A stretch of DNA of 10,212 nucleotides from Clostridia bacterium (GTDB lineage: Bacteria > Bacillota_A > Clostridia > Oscillospirales > Acutalibacteraceae), in NCBI GenBank assembly GCA_017445685.1, contig JAFSTS010000101.1, forward strand, positions 1 through 10,212, read 5' to 3'. Both the position numbers and the translations under genes were made by a program. Positions within the stretch are counted from its first letter, which is position 1. Every line of letters starts with the position of its first letter. The notes under the pieces are model-generated. The model had not been told where the DNA came from and searched no databases. It worked only from the letters and a program-made list of their open reading frames with translations. Shown here piece by piece: positions 1 to 6,940 of this stretch.

Positions 1-1177
1 AATTTCCGAACATCATCAGGCAGAAGCCTGCTGCGATGGCAGAGCCGATAACGCCTGCAACATTCGGGCCCATGGCGTGCATGAGAAGGAAGTTTGTCGG
101 GTCTTCCTTTGAGCCGACTGTCTGCGAAACTCTCGCCGCCATCGGAACTGCGGAAACACCCGCCGAGCCGATAAGAGGATTGATCTTGCCGCCGGAAAGC
201 TTGCACATCAGTTTTCCGAGAAGAAGTCCGCCGATAGTCGAGAAACAGAACGCGAACAAACCAAGGAAAACGATAAGTATCGTCTGAAGCTTGAGGAAAT
301 CTTTGCCGTTTGCCGTTGCGCCGACGGTTACGCCGAGCATGATGGTAACGATATTGCAAAGCGCATTCTGCGCTGTATCACTGAGTCTTTCAGTGACTCC
401 GCTTTCTTTAAAGAGGTTTCCGAGCATGAGCATACCGATAAGAGGAGCTGTGTCGGGAATGAGGAAAACGCAGAGAACTGTAACTGCGATCGGGAAAATG
501 ATTTTCTCGGTCTTAGTAACTTCCCTTACCTGTTTCATTTTTATCTTGCGTTCTTTTTCAGTCGTTAAAGCTTTCATGATAGGCGGCTGAATCAGCGGAA
601 TGAGCGCCATATACGAGTACGCAGCAAGCGCAATAGGCGCTAAAAGATGCGGGGCAAGCTTCGACGCGCTGTAGATAGCCGTGGGGCCGTCAGCGCCGCC
701 AATGATACCGATAGCCGCCGCTTCCTGCGCGGAAAATTTGCCCGTTGCAACCGCAAAGGTAAACGCAACATAAATGCCAAGCTGAGCCGCCGCGCCGAGA
801 AGAAGACTCGACGGTCTTGCAATCAGCGGGCCGAAATCCGTCATTGCGCCGATCCCAAGGAAAATCAGGCACGGGAAAATACTGCTCTTAACGCCGGCAT
901 AGATCAATCTAAGTACGCCGTCATTGTACCAGTGCGCTCCCGGTACCGGCTCGCCGCCCATCAAAGCCGCAGGGTCAGCCATGAGTCCTGCGCCGGGGAG
1001 GTTTGCAAGCATAATGCCGAAAGCTATCGGCAGCAAAAGCAGAGGTTCAAACTTTTTGGCTATTGCGAGGAAAAGGAAGACAAAAGACACCAAAAGCATC
1101 ACGCCCTCCTGCCAGCTAAGCGCGGCAAAGCCGGTAGCCTCCAGCAGCCCTTTCAATACATCAAAAATCATGTTCAT
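1..1177 (-). CDS. oadB: Na+-translocating decarboxylase beta subunit (OadB family), 3' end cut by window edge
   Basis: Integral membrane subunit that decarboxylates carboxybiotin and couples this to Na+ export across the cytoplasmic membrane. Reading back from the ATG at 1177 gives 392 codons without a stop, so the C-terminus lies just outside the window. Family members have about 370-430 residues, and the last visible stretch ([15 protein letters not shown]) resembles the family's extreme C-terminus, so few residues are missing. The protein is very hydrophobic with many membrane segments. The signature [10 protein letters not shown] is present; its Asp (residue 163) corresponds to the Asp of Klebsiella OadB (D203) implicated in Na+ transport. 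The late motif [11 protein letters not shown] carries the conserved Ser of the last conserved region. I chose the ATG at 1177 over the in-frame ATG at 1171 because AGGGGG sits 7 nt upstream of the former. It begins 12 nt after the biotin carrier gene. It could equally be named gcdB or mmdB; the partner alpha subunit argues for oadB. Confidence 0.95.
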   Translation of the reverse strand, partial: MNMIFDVLKGLLEATGFAALSWQEGVMLLVSFVFLFLAIAKKFEPLLLLPIAFGIMLANLPGAGLMADPAALMGGEPVPGAHWYNDGVLRLIYAGVKSSIFPCLIFLGIGAMTDFGPLIARPSSLLLGAAAQLGIYVAFTFAVATGKFSAQEAAAIGIIGGADGPTAIYSASKLAPHLLAPIALAAYSYMALIPLIQPPIMKALTTEKERKIKMKQVREVTKTEKIIFPIAVTVLCVFLIPDTAPLIGMLMLGNLFKESGVTERLSDTAQNALCNIVTIMLGVTVGATANGKDFLKLQTILIVFLGLFAFCFSTIGGLLLGKLMCKLSGGKINPLIGSAGVSAVPMAARVSQTVGSKEDPTNFLLMHAMGPNVAGVIGSAIAAGFCLMMFGN

Positions 1178-1189
1178 TTCCTGTCCCCC

Positions 1190-1567
1190 TTAAATTACCG
1201 CGAGGACATCGCCCGTCTGAACGGCAGAGCCTTTCTGGGCAAGAACTTCTTTAACTGTTCCGTCACATGAAGCGACAATATCGTTTTCCATCTTCATCGC
1301 TTCAAGAATCATTATTACATCGCCTTTTTTAACAGCGCTTCCTACGGAAACATTGACTGCAAGTATAGTTCCCGGCATCGGGCTTGTGATCTTTTCGCCG
1401 GAAGCGGTTGAGACCGCCACGCCGGAAGCGGCAGGAGCAGCAGCCGCAGGAGCTGCCGCGGCAACAGGAGCCGCTGCAACGACAGGTGTTGCCGAAACGA
1501 GAGAAACTTCGCTTTCCTCGACCTCGACTTCGTAATTAGTGTTGTTGAGAGTTACCAAATATTTCAT
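1190..1567 (-). CDS. Biotin carboxyl carrier protein, gamma subunit of the Na+-pumping decarboxylase
   Basis: A 125-residue mobile biotin carrier that shuttles CO2 as carboxybiotin between the alpha carboxyltransferase and the membrane beta subunit. The N-terminus (about residues 1-22, MKYLVTLNNTNYEVEVEE) is the usual lead-in strand of these carriers. Residues about 25-50 are an Ala/Pro/Val linker with almost nothing else in it, which gives reach and flexibility. Residues about 59-125 form the biotinyl/lipoyl domain with EAMKMEN, in which Lys92 is the biotinylation site; the upstream PMPG and downstream GTV/GDVLAVI strands are as expected. The gene lies 19 nt after the delta gene, with AAGGAAA upstream of the ATG. 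The carrier is a separate gene rather than the C-terminal domain of alpha, as in glutaconyl-CoA and methylmalonyl-CoA decarboxylases (GcdC, MmdC). Confidence 0.95.
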   Translation of the reverse strand: MKYLVTLNNTNYEVEVEESEVSLVSATPVVAAAPVAAAAPAAAAPAASGVAVSTASGEKITSPMPGTILAVNVSVGSAVKKGDVIMILEAMKMENDIVASCDGTVKEVLAQKGSAVQTGDVLAVI

Positions 1568-1586
1568 AAACTATCTTTCCTTTCAA

Positions 1587-1964
1587 TCAGTCAACTTTTT
1601 TGATGGATTTAAAATCGAGTCTGTCAAGCGGTATTTTTGTTTCATGAGCCACAAGAGCCATCACCATGGCCGCAGTCTTTTCGTCAACATCCACAAGCTT
1701 TACCTTACGGTCGCCTATCGTCGCTACTTCGCTGCCGTCCGAAATTTCCTGCCCTGCAGTATTTTCAGACGATTTGCCTTTCTTTGTAAACAGTCCTATC
1801 ACTTTTCCGATAAGGACAATACACAGCGCAAGAAGCGCAAGCTCCATCAAAACAACGCAAATTCCTATCAGACTGACTATAAGGGCATTGCCGACCCCAA
1901 ATTCGCCCGGTCTTGATATCTGATGAATATCAAAAAGGCTTAAAAGTTGAGTTGTCATCATCAT
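1587..1964 (-). CDS. OadG-like small membrane subunit (delta/gamma) of the Na+-pumping decarboxylase
   Basis: A 125-residue protein with one long hydrophobic segment at about residues 26-58, followed by a charged KKGK stretch and a soluble tail. The tail segment at about residues 93-125 (VDEKTAAMVMALVAH, then KIPLDRLDFKSIKKVD) resembles the C-terminal segment of OadG/GcdD/MmdD proteins, which is thought to hold the carboxyltransferase to the membrane complex. Identification rests on size, single membrane span, tail and position between the alpha and biotin carrier genes; this family is weakly conserved. Three ATGs occur in a row (1964, 1961, 1958). The first is chosen because GGGGGGAG lies 6 nt upstream. 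It starts 14 nt after the oadA stop, which suggests co-translation from one mRNA. Confidence 0.85.
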   Translation of the reverse strand: MMMTTQLLSLFDIHQISRPGEFGVGNALIVSLIGICVVLMELALLALCIVLIGKVIGLFTKKGKSSENTAGQEISDGSEVATIGDRKVKLVDVDEKTAAMVMALVAHETKIPLDRLDFKSIKKVD

Positions 1965-1978
1965 TCAGCGCTCCCCCC

Positions 1979-3361
1979 TCAGTCCAGTTTTTTGATCGAA
2001 TAAGAAACGGTATTTTCTTTCTTCTCTTTTCTTGCTTTCAAAAATGCCTCTGCCTGCGTCGGAAACGCGATATAGGACAGAACATCTTCTTCGCTTTCGG
2101 CAAGATCGCCGATCTCAGCTTTTGCCTTTTCGAATCCCGGCTCAAGTGTATCGGCATATCTGATCGTCAGCGGAGCTTCGTCGCCGAGAATCATCTTGGA
2201 AACTTCCGTGTTTATTTCACCCGGAGCTTTGCCGTATTCGCCGCGAAGATAGTTGCGTATTTCCTTGGAAACATTTTTATATCTTTCGCCTGCAAGAACA
2301 TTGGCTGTTGCCTGAACGCCGACCATCTGGCTCATGGGAGTTACAAGCGGCGGATAACCGAGATCTTTTCGAACTCTCGGAGTTTCGGCAAGAACTTCGT
2401 CCAGCTTGTCAAGCTTATTCTGAGCCGTAAGCTGAGCAACAAGGTTTGAAAGCATTCCGCCCGGAACCTGATAGTTCAAAGCGTCCGTATCCGTCGCAAG
2501 CACGACGGGATTGAGAAGCTTGCTTTCCAAAACCTCGGCTCTGTAAGGCTTGAAGAAATCGTTGATCTTTTTCAAAACCTTATCGTCAAGGTTGACCTCA
2601 AAGCCGAGCTGACGAAGCGAATATGCCATAGTTTCAGTCGACGGCTGAGATGTTCCGCCGGAGAAGCATGAAATTGCAGTGTCGATAACATCTACGCCTG
2701 CCTCAGCAGCCTTGAGCAGGGTCATCGGTCCGAGACCTGTTGTACTGTGAGTGTGAAGAACGATGGGAAGCTTCACATTTTCTTTGAGCGCCTTGACAAG
2801 ATCGTACGCCTCGCCCGGCCCCATGATGCCTGCCATATCCTTTACACAAATCGTGGAAACGCCCATGTTTTCCATATCCTTTGCAAGCTTGACATAAAGC
2901 TCAAGGTCATGGATTGGGCTGAGCGTGAAGCAGATAGTACCCGACGCGACAGCACCGTTTTTGATAGTTTCGTCAACGGCGACTTCGATGTTTCTCGTGT
3001 CGTTGAGCGCATCAAAGATCCTGATGATGTCTATACCGTTTTCAACGCTCTTTTTGACGAATTTTCTGACAACATCGTCGGGATAGTGCTTATATCCCAA
3101 AAGATTCTGACCGCGAAGAAGCATTTGAAGCTTCGTGTTCGGGCAGGCTTTTTTGATTTTCTGAAGTCTCTGCCAGGGGTCCTCGTTGAGATAACGAAGG
3201 CAGGAGTCAAATGTTGCTCCGCCCCAGCACTCAAGAGAATAGTAACCTGCTTTATCGAGTTCGGGCAAGATTTTTTCAAATTTTTCAAACGGCATTCTCG
3301 TGGCGATCAGGCTCTGGTTTGCGTCACGAAGCACCGTTTCGGTAAACTGGATTTTGCTCAT
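1979..3361 (-). CDS. oadA: Oxaloacetate decarboxylase alpha subunit (PycB/OadA-type carboxyltransferase without biotin domain)
   Basis: Cytoplasmic carboxyltransferase of 460 residues that moves the carboxyl group of a keto acid, most likely oxaloacetate, onto biotin and leaves pyruvate. The N-terminal two thirds form the HMGL-like TIM barrel: RDANQS (Asp13, metal ligand), ECWGGATFD (about 44-52), LLRGQN (81-86), VKDMAGI (Lys174, the lysine carbamylated in the family) and LHTHSTTG (His203 and His205, metal ligands). The SGGTSQPSTE motif is also present. The remainder (about 285-460) is the conserved PYC/OADA domain, including GYPPLVTPMSQMVG. Klebsiella OadA has about 595 residues and ends in a biotin domain. 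This one stops before that domain, and a free biotin carrier is encoded two genes downstream. The start is well supported by GGAGGGG 7 nt before the ATG. It is the first gene of the operon. It could act as a pyruvate carboxylase B subunit, but the membrane partners argue for the Na+ pump. Confidence 0.95.
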   Translation of the reverse strand: MSKIQFTETVLRDANQSLIATRMPFEKFEKILPELDKAGYYSLECWGGATFDSCLRYLNEDPWQRLQKIKKACPNTKLQMLLRGQNLLGYKHYPDDVVRKFVKKSVENGIDIIRIFDALNDTRNIEVAVDETIKNGAVASGTICFTLSPIHDLELYVKLAKDMENMGVSTICVKDMAGIMGPGEAYDLVKALKENVKLPIVLHTHSTTGLGPMTLLKAAEAGVDVIDTAISCFSGGTSQPSTETMAYSLRQLGFEVNLDDKVLKKINDFFKPYRAEVLESKLLNPVVLATDTDALNYQVPGGMLSNLVAQLTAQNKLDKLDEVLAETPRVRKDLGYPPLVTPMSQMVGVQATANVLAGERYKNVSKEIRNYLRGEYGKAPGEINTEVSKMILGDEAPLTIRYADTLEPGFEKAKAEIGDLAESEEDVLSYIAFPTQAEAFLKARKEKKENTVSYSIKKLD

Positions 3362-3403
3362 AAAGTATCCCCTCCGAAAAAGTAAATTTAAAGAACGGAA
3401 AGT

Positions 3404-3421
3404 TTGTTAAATTTTTAACAT
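3404..3421. promoter_or_regulatory. Candidate Rex operator in the oad operon leader
   Basis: The plus strand reads TTGTTAAATTTTTAACAT. Inside it is a perfect 7-bp inverted repeat with a 2-nt centre (TGTTAAA-TT-TTTAACA, 3405-3420). The clostridial consensus for the redox repressor Rex is TTGTTAANNNNTTAACAA; 13 of its 14 defined positions match. The site lies about 24-41 nt downstream of the inferred transcription start of oadA, where a bound repressor could block transcription. Rex senses the NADH/NAD+ ratio and controls fermentation genes in Firmicutes. That Rex acts here is inference, since no rex gene is in the window. Confidence 0.6.
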
Positions 3422-3450
3422 ATCTCAACATTCTACTTTATTTAAACAAT

Positions 3451-3479
3451 ATTATAATAAATTTCCTTCTCTTTTGCAA
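3451..3479 (-). promoter_or_regulatory. Sigma-A promoter of the oadA operon
   Basis: On the minus strand a -35 box TTGCAA (3479-3474) and a perfect -10 box TATAAT (3456-3451) are separated by exactly 17 nt. Transcription would start near 3444 and give a leader of about 83 nt before the oadA ATG. No other equally good promoter was seen ahead of any downstream gene of the operon, and the gaps between those genes are only 12-19 nt. Confidence 0.8.
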
Positions 3480-3582
3480 TAGTATGCTTCGATTTTTTCC
3501 TGTTTGAACAAAAATAGAGTGGTTTTTTTGAAAAAACTTGATAAATCCAAGCCTGTATACGAATCCTTTCCACTTTTTTTCA

Positions 3583-3611
3583 TTGACTTTAGGAGGCATA
3601 TAAGATATAAT
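3583..3611 (+). promoter_or_regulatory. Sigma-A promoter of the secreted repeat protein gene
   Basis: TTGACT (3583-3588) and TATAAT (3606-3611) are spaced by 17 nt. The predicted start is near 3618, giving a leader of about 24 nt. The ribosome binding site AAAGGAG (3628-3634) is 7 nt before the ATG at 3642. The promoter is back-to-back with that of oadA, about 100 nt apart. The stretch between them holds T- and A-runs and nothing I can name. Confidence 0.8.
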
Positions 3612-3614
3612 GAA

Positions 3615-3627
3615 GTCAATGATTGAC
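3615..3627. promoter_or_regulatory. Perfect dyad at the transcription start of the repeat protein gene
   Basis: GTCAAT-G-ATTGAC is a perfect 6-bp inverted repeat around and just after the inferred start site. The same half-site recurs as ATTGACT at 3582-3588, overlapping the -35 box, and is the exact reverse complement of AGTCAAT at 3614-3620. Three copies in 46 bp could be an operator. Since the upstream copy is also the -35 hexamer, part of the match could be chance. The binding protein is unknown. Confidence 0.35.
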
Positions 3628-3641
3628 AAAGGAGAAAGAAT

Positions 3642-4982
3642 ATGAAAAGACGTTTTTTAAAAATAATCTCTGCGGTCATGGCGTTTACGCTGATCATCGG
3701 CGCTTCCTGCGCTTACTGTTTCAGCACGGCGGCAATGGAATCCGTCAGCGGCAGCTATGATTACCTTTGCGACTATATCGACAAAAACAGTCAAAGTGTG
3801 CTTGATGTTTTCAACGGGCTCTGGACGACGAAAAAGACTTCCGTAGACTCTTCCTACAATACTGTCTATGCTGTCATAATGAAAAGCACCGAGGACGATT
3901 CGATAATCTTCTTTACGGGTTATCTCAACTTAACCTCCGAAGTTGCTACCGGCTGCGCTATGAGAGTTACGAAAAATGATTCGAAATACGCAGTCTACAT
4001 TGCCGACGAAAGAAGCAGCGATTCCTACACAGGCGAAGCTTCTGTCGACCCGGCAAGCTACAAGGACAGCCTTTCCTTCACGATCAAAAAGAACGACACT
4101 ACTGTTACAAATGCAGAAAGAAGCGTTCTTTTCAACAAGCTTTTCAAGGATTCGCTCTCCATCTGGGAAGATCTCCTCAAGGATAAGGCTCATATCAGCC
4201 TTGCAAACTTCGGCTTTTCAAAGCTCGGCTACACCGCAATTGATATTAACGCAAAGCTCAACGGTCTTGTCTGGATCAACTCAGGTCTTTACTACTACAA
4301 AAACGGCAAAGTCGATAAGTCCTTCAAGGGTCTTGCAAAATATGATGGCAAATGGTATTACATCAGCGACGGAACCGTTGACGAAAGCTATGTCGGAATT
4401 GCAGACAACGCATACGGCTCATGGTATGTCAAAAACGGAACTATCGACTTTTCCAAAAACGGTGTTGTTTCAAGCGGTCTGAATTACTACCTTATCAAAA
4501 ACGGCAAGGTTGACGATTCATTTACAGGTCTTTACAAATATAACGGCACATGGTACTATTTCACAAAGGGCAAGCTTGACGCAAAATATGTCGGTATGGC
4601 TAAAAACGACTACGGCTGGTGGTATGTCAAAAACGGCACTATTGACTTCTCATATACCGGCATGGCTAAGAATGATTACGGCTGGTGGTATATAACAAAC
4701 GGCAAGCTCGACACGAAATACACCGGCATGGCTAAAAACGACTACGGCTGGTGGTACATGACAAACGGCAAGCTTGACAGAACATTTACCGGTCTTGCAA
4801 AGAATCAGTACGGCTGGTGGTATCTTTCAAAAGGCACGATCGACTACAAGTTTGTCGGTCTTGCAAAAAACCAGTATGGCTGGTGGTATGTCAGAAATGG
4901 AAAAATCGACACAACATATAACGGCAAAGCCTCCAACCGGTACGGCACATGGAATGTAAGAAACGGAAAAGTTGTATCATAA
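3642..4982 (+). CDS. Secreted protein with unrecognised N-terminal domain and eleven C-terminal 22-residue repeats
   Basis: A protein of 446 residues. It starts with a signal peptide: MKRR, then a hydrophobic core to about residue 24, with probable cleavage near residues 28-31 (STAA). A lipoprotein reading around IIGASC is poor because the lipobox -3 position is Gly. Residues about 32-207 form a domain I do not recognise; alternating polar and hydrophobic stretches suggest beta structure. Residues 208-446 are ten exact 22-residue repeats plus a final 19-residue one, with core G(M/L)AKNDYGWWYxxNGKxD. They resemble in style the aromatic/glycine cell-wall- or glucan-binding repeats of Gram-positive surface proteins, though assignment to a named family is unsure. 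There is no LPXTG motif and no C-terminal membrane anchor, so any attachment would be non-covalent. It has its own promoter and terminator and is therefore monocistronic. Its function is unknown; surface adhesion or wall association is the likeliest role. Confidence 0.85.
   Translation: MKRRFLKIISAVMAFTLIIGASCAYCFSTAAMESVSGSYDYLCDYIDKNSQSVLDVFNGLWTTKKTSVDSSYNTVYAVIMKSTEDDSIIFFTGYLNLTSEVATGCAMRVTKNDSKYAVYIADERSSDSYTGEASVDPASYKDSLSFTIKKNDTTVTNAERSVLFNKLFKDSLSIWEDLLKDKAHISLANFGFSKLGYTAIDINAKLNGLVWINSGLYYYKNGKVDKSFKGLAKYDGKWYYISDGTVDESYVGIADNAYGSWYVKNGTIDFSKNGVVSSGLNYYLIKNGKVDDSFTGLYKYNGTWYYFTKGKLDAKYVGMAKNDYGWWYVKNGTIDFSYTGMAKNDYGWWYITNGKLDTKYTGMAKNDYGWWYMTNGKLDRTFTGLAKNQYGWWYLSKGTIDYKFVGLAKNQYGWWYVRNGKIDTTYNGKASNRYGTWNVRNGKVVS
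4263..4979 (+). repeat. Tandem array of eleven 66-bp in-frame repeats (last one 57 bp)
   Basis: Repeat units start every 66 nt from 4263, at Gly residues 208, 230, 252, 274, 296, 318, 340, 362, 384, 406 and 428. Units 6, 7 and 8 (4593-4790) share the 11 residues GMAKNDYGWWY exactly, and units 9 and 10 share GLAKNQYGWWY. The outer units diverge: unit 1 begins GLVWINSGLYYY and unit 4 begins GVVSSGLNYYL. The second half of each unit alternates between NGTIDFS-like and NGK(V/L/I)D-like versions. No unit departs from 22 residues until the last, which ends at the stop codon. Confidence 0.95.
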
Positions 4983-5002
4983 GAATCTTGAACATAACAA
5001 AA

Positions 5003-5031
5003 CCCACTATGTGATTTTAAAACATAGTGGG
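5003..5031. terminator. Bidirectional intrinsic terminator between the repeat protein gene and nagA
   Basis: CCCACTATG (5003-5011) pairs perfectly with CATAGTGGG (5023-5031) over an 11-nt loop. On the plus strand the stem is followed closely by CATTGTTTTA. On the minus strand it is followed by TTTTGTTATG. It lies 20 nt after the repeat protein stop and 25 nt after the nagA stop, between convergent genes, so it can end both transcripts. The minus-strand T-run directly abuts the stem and looks the stronger. Confidence 0.8.
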
Positions 5032-5056
5032 CATTGTTTTATCCAATAAGGCTATC

Positions 5057-6115
5057 TTAGCTGCATACTCTTCCTTCGATTACGACTGTTTTTAAGTTTA
5101 GATTTTCATCAAGCGCTATAAAATCGCAGTCGAAGCCTTCTTCAAGCTTTCCCTTGTTGAGTCCGAGAAGCTTTGCCGGAGTTTCCGACGCCATACGAAA
5201 CGCGTCCTTTTCGCAGACCCCAAACTCTATTGCTTTTTTCACACAGTCAAAAAGCGACGAGGTACTTCCTGCTATCGTACCGTCTGCCGAACGGGCGATT
5301 CCGTTATTGACAAAAACCTGCTGTCCGCCGAACTCATATTCCCCGTCGGCAAGTCCCGTCGCCCTCATACTGTCGCTTATCAGAATCATCCTGTCGGCCG
5401 AAAATGTCCGATAGAGCATCTTTATCACGCTCTCATGGATATGGATACCGTCGCATATCACCTGGACAAAAATATTTTTGTCTATAGCCGCGCCGATCGG
5501 CCCGGGATTTCTGTGGTGAAGCGGCGGCATTGCATTGAAAGTATGCGTTAGACATTTTGCACCGCGCTCAATTGCAGAAACTGTCTGCTCGTATGTTGCG
5601 TCCGTATGACCGATACAAACGACAGCTTCGCATTTTTCGATGAAATCAAGGCTTCCGGGAAGCTCGGGGGCAAGGGTCACCATTTTAATATTTTTAAAAT
5701 TTTTAAATTCCTCAATGTCGGGAGATTTTATGAATTTTTCGTTTTGCGCGCCCTTGCGGTTTTTTGAAATGTACGGCCCTTCCATGTGAAAACCGAGCAC
5801 TTGAGCGCCGCTCGTCGACGGCAGATCGGCATTGACCACGCTTTTTATTTTTTGCATATCCATCGTCATCGTCGTCGGCAAAAACGAAGTCACTCCGTTT
5901 TCGGCTTGATAGCGGCTCATCTTCTCAAGCTTGTCGCCGTCCATCGTGTCGTACCCAAGACAGCCGTGGGTATGAATGTCTATAAGACCGGAGTAAATCC
6001 GCGCATAATTCAGATCAAAGCCGTCTTCGGAAGTTTTTCCGATTTTTTTGATTTTTCCATCCTCGGCAACAATATCAGTCAGGCTGCCGTTGACAACGCA
6101 TTTTTTGAAAATCAT
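5057..6115 (-). CDS. nagA: N-acetylglucosamine-6-phosphate deacetylase
   Basis: Cytoplasmic amidohydrolase that removes acetate from GlcNAc-6-phosphate to give GlcN-6-phosphate, the substrate of the neighbouring NagB. From the chosen start it has 352 residues, slightly short of the roughly 380 usual for the family. Motifs in order: YSGLIDIHTHG (His48, His50), EGPYIS (Glu112, metal ligand), GHTDA (His170), THTFNAMPPLHHRNPG (His191, then the substrate-binding loop) and ISDSMRATGL (Asp248, the catalytic base). An upstream in-frame ATG at 6157 would add 14 residues but overlap nagB by 31 nt, and the added residues do not look like a NagA N-terminus. The ATG at 6115 begins MIFKKCVVNG, a typical start, with GAGG about 9 nt upstream and 11 nt after the nagB stop. 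It serves amino-sugar catabolism or wall recycling. Confidence 0.95.
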   Translation of the reverse strand: MIFKKCVVNGSLTDIVAEDGKIKKIGKTSEDGFDLNYARIYSGLIDIHTHGCLGYDTMDGDKLEKMSRYQAENGVTSFLPTTMTMDMQKIKSVVNADLPSTSGAQVLGFHMEGPYISKNRKGAQNEKFIKSPDIEEFKNFKNIKMVTLAPELPGSLDFIEKCEAVVCIGHTDATYEQTVSAIERGAKCLTHTFNAMPPLHHRNPGPIGAAIDKNIFVQVICDGIHIHESVIKMLYRTFSADRMILISDSMRATGLADGEYEFGGQQVFVNNGIARSADGTIAGSTSSLFDCVKKAIEFGVCEKDAFRMASETPAKLLGLNKGKLEEGFDCDFIALDENLNLKTVVIEGRVCS

Positions 6116-6126
6116 ATCATCAAACC

Positions 6127-6852
6127 TCACTGCTGCGGATACGCCTCTTTGTCGCAAATCAAAGTCACATCGCTGTGAAGCTTCAAAAGCGCCGCCGGGA
6201 GATTAAGCTTTATTCCGTCTCCGAGAAGCTCGGAAATCACCTGTCTCTTGCCTGCTCCGTTTGCCATGAGAATGATCCTCTTGACACTGAGAATAGTTAA
6301 GATTCCAACTGTCATGGCTTTTTTCGGCACTTCATCAACTGAATTAAAGAATCGGGAATTTGCTTTGATAGTGCTTTCGGTCAGATTTGTCGTGTGAGTA
6401 TAAGGGTACATCACGGAATCAGGCTCGTTAAAGCCAATATGACCGTTTGAGCCGATGCCGAGAATCTGCATATCTATTCCGCCGAAGCGTTCTATCATCC
6501 GCTCATAATTTTCACATTCGCTCTCAGAATCATCGGTTTCACCGTTGAGAAGATGGGCGTTTTCTTTTTTCATGTTGATTTTTGAAAAAAGATTTTCGTG
6601 CATATAAAAATAATAGCTGTTTGGATCGTCCTTTTTGATAGGATAGTATTCGTCAAGATTGAAGCTGACTGTGTTTGAAAAATCAATCTGTCCGCTCGAA
6701 CACATATCGCTGAGCTTTTCGTAAAGCCCGAGCGGAGTCGACCCCGTTGCAAAGCCGAGAACGCTGTCAGGCTTCAAGGTTACCTGCGCCAAAACAAGCT
6801 CTGCCGCCTTTGAAGACATTTCTTCATAATTTTCGCAAACTATAATTCTCAT
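6127..6852 (-). CDS. nagB: Glucosamine-6-phosphate deaminase
   Basis: Converts glucosamine-6-phosphate to fructose-6-phosphate and ammonia, which feeds amino sugars into glycolysis. It has 241 residues, like the short Gram-positive NagB proteins; the E. coli enzyme has 266. Visible motifs are GFATGSTPLGLY (33-44, phosphate binding), SFNLDEYY (Asp67, proton-transfer base) and GIGSNGHIGFNEP (132-144, with His138 and Glu143). The position of E. coli Asp141 is Asn136 here, a substitution I believe is usual in Bacillus-type NagB. There is no C-terminal allosteric extension of the E. coli type. It is first in a two-gene operon with nagA. The ribosome binding site is weak: only GAGAG lies in a suitable place about 10 nt upstream. 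Confidence 0.95.
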   Translation of the reverse strand: MRIIVCENYEEMSSKAAELVLAQVTLKPDSVLGFATGSTPLGLYEKLSDMCSSGQIDFSNTVSFNLDEYYPIKKDDPNSYYFYMHENLFSKINMKKENAHLLNGETDDSESECENYERMIERFGGIDMQILGIGSNGHIGFNEPDSVMYPYTHTTNLTESTIKANSRFFNSVDEVPKKAMTVGILTILSVKRIILMANGAGKRQVISELLGDGIKLNLPAALLKLHSDVTLICDKEAYPQQ

Positions 6853-6911
6853 TTCATCACTCTCTTTGCATATTTCCGATTAAAATTTCTCGTCCATGTT
6901 TTCTTGAAAAT

Positions 6912-6940
6912 ATGATATCTTTTTTAAAGAATTTTGTCAA
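6912..6940 (-). promoter_or_regulatory. Sigma-A promoter of nagBA
   Basis: On the minus strand a perfect -35 TTGACA (6940-6935) is followed after 17 nt by TATCAT (6917-6912). Transcription would start near 6905, about 53 nt before the nagB ATG. Confidence 0.75.

Noticed and set aside
2747..3385. Long plus-strand open frame (212 codons) opposite oadA, and others at 1913-2449 and 647-1270
   Set aside because: They are antisense to well-conserved genes, have no plausible ribosome binding site or family resemblance, and follow from the codon bias of the real genes.
3521..3536. GTTTTTT/AAAAAAC hairpin between the divergent promoters, as a terminator
   Set aside because: The stem is almost only A-T pairs with a 2-nt loop, and no transcript is expected to need termination there.
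3438..3629. Small minus-strand frame of 63 codons upstream of oadA (MSIIDFIISYMPP...)
   Set aside because: It runs through both divergent promoters and starts inside the opposite promoter's transcribed region. Its composition is just translated AT-rich spacer.
3699..3713. Lipobox (IIGASC) in the signal peptide of the repeat protein
   Set aside because: The -3 position is Gly instead of Leu/Val/Ile, and a normal signal peptidase I site (STAA) lies just downstream.
3976..4482. 168-codon +1-frame open reading frame inside the repeat protein gene
   Set aside because: It is a frame shadow: rich in Ser/Thr/Gln, with no upstream ribosome binding site, and the overlapping main frame has a signal peptide and regular repeats.
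4263..4979. CRISPR-like repeat array
   Set aside because: The 66-bp units are in-frame coding repeats with synonymous variation and no unique spacers.
6116..6157. 14-residue N-terminal extension of NagA from an in-frame ATG at 6157
   Set aside because: It would overlap nagB by 31 nt and adds residues unlike the family. The ATG at 6115 has a better ribosome binding site and a typical MIFKKCVVNG start.
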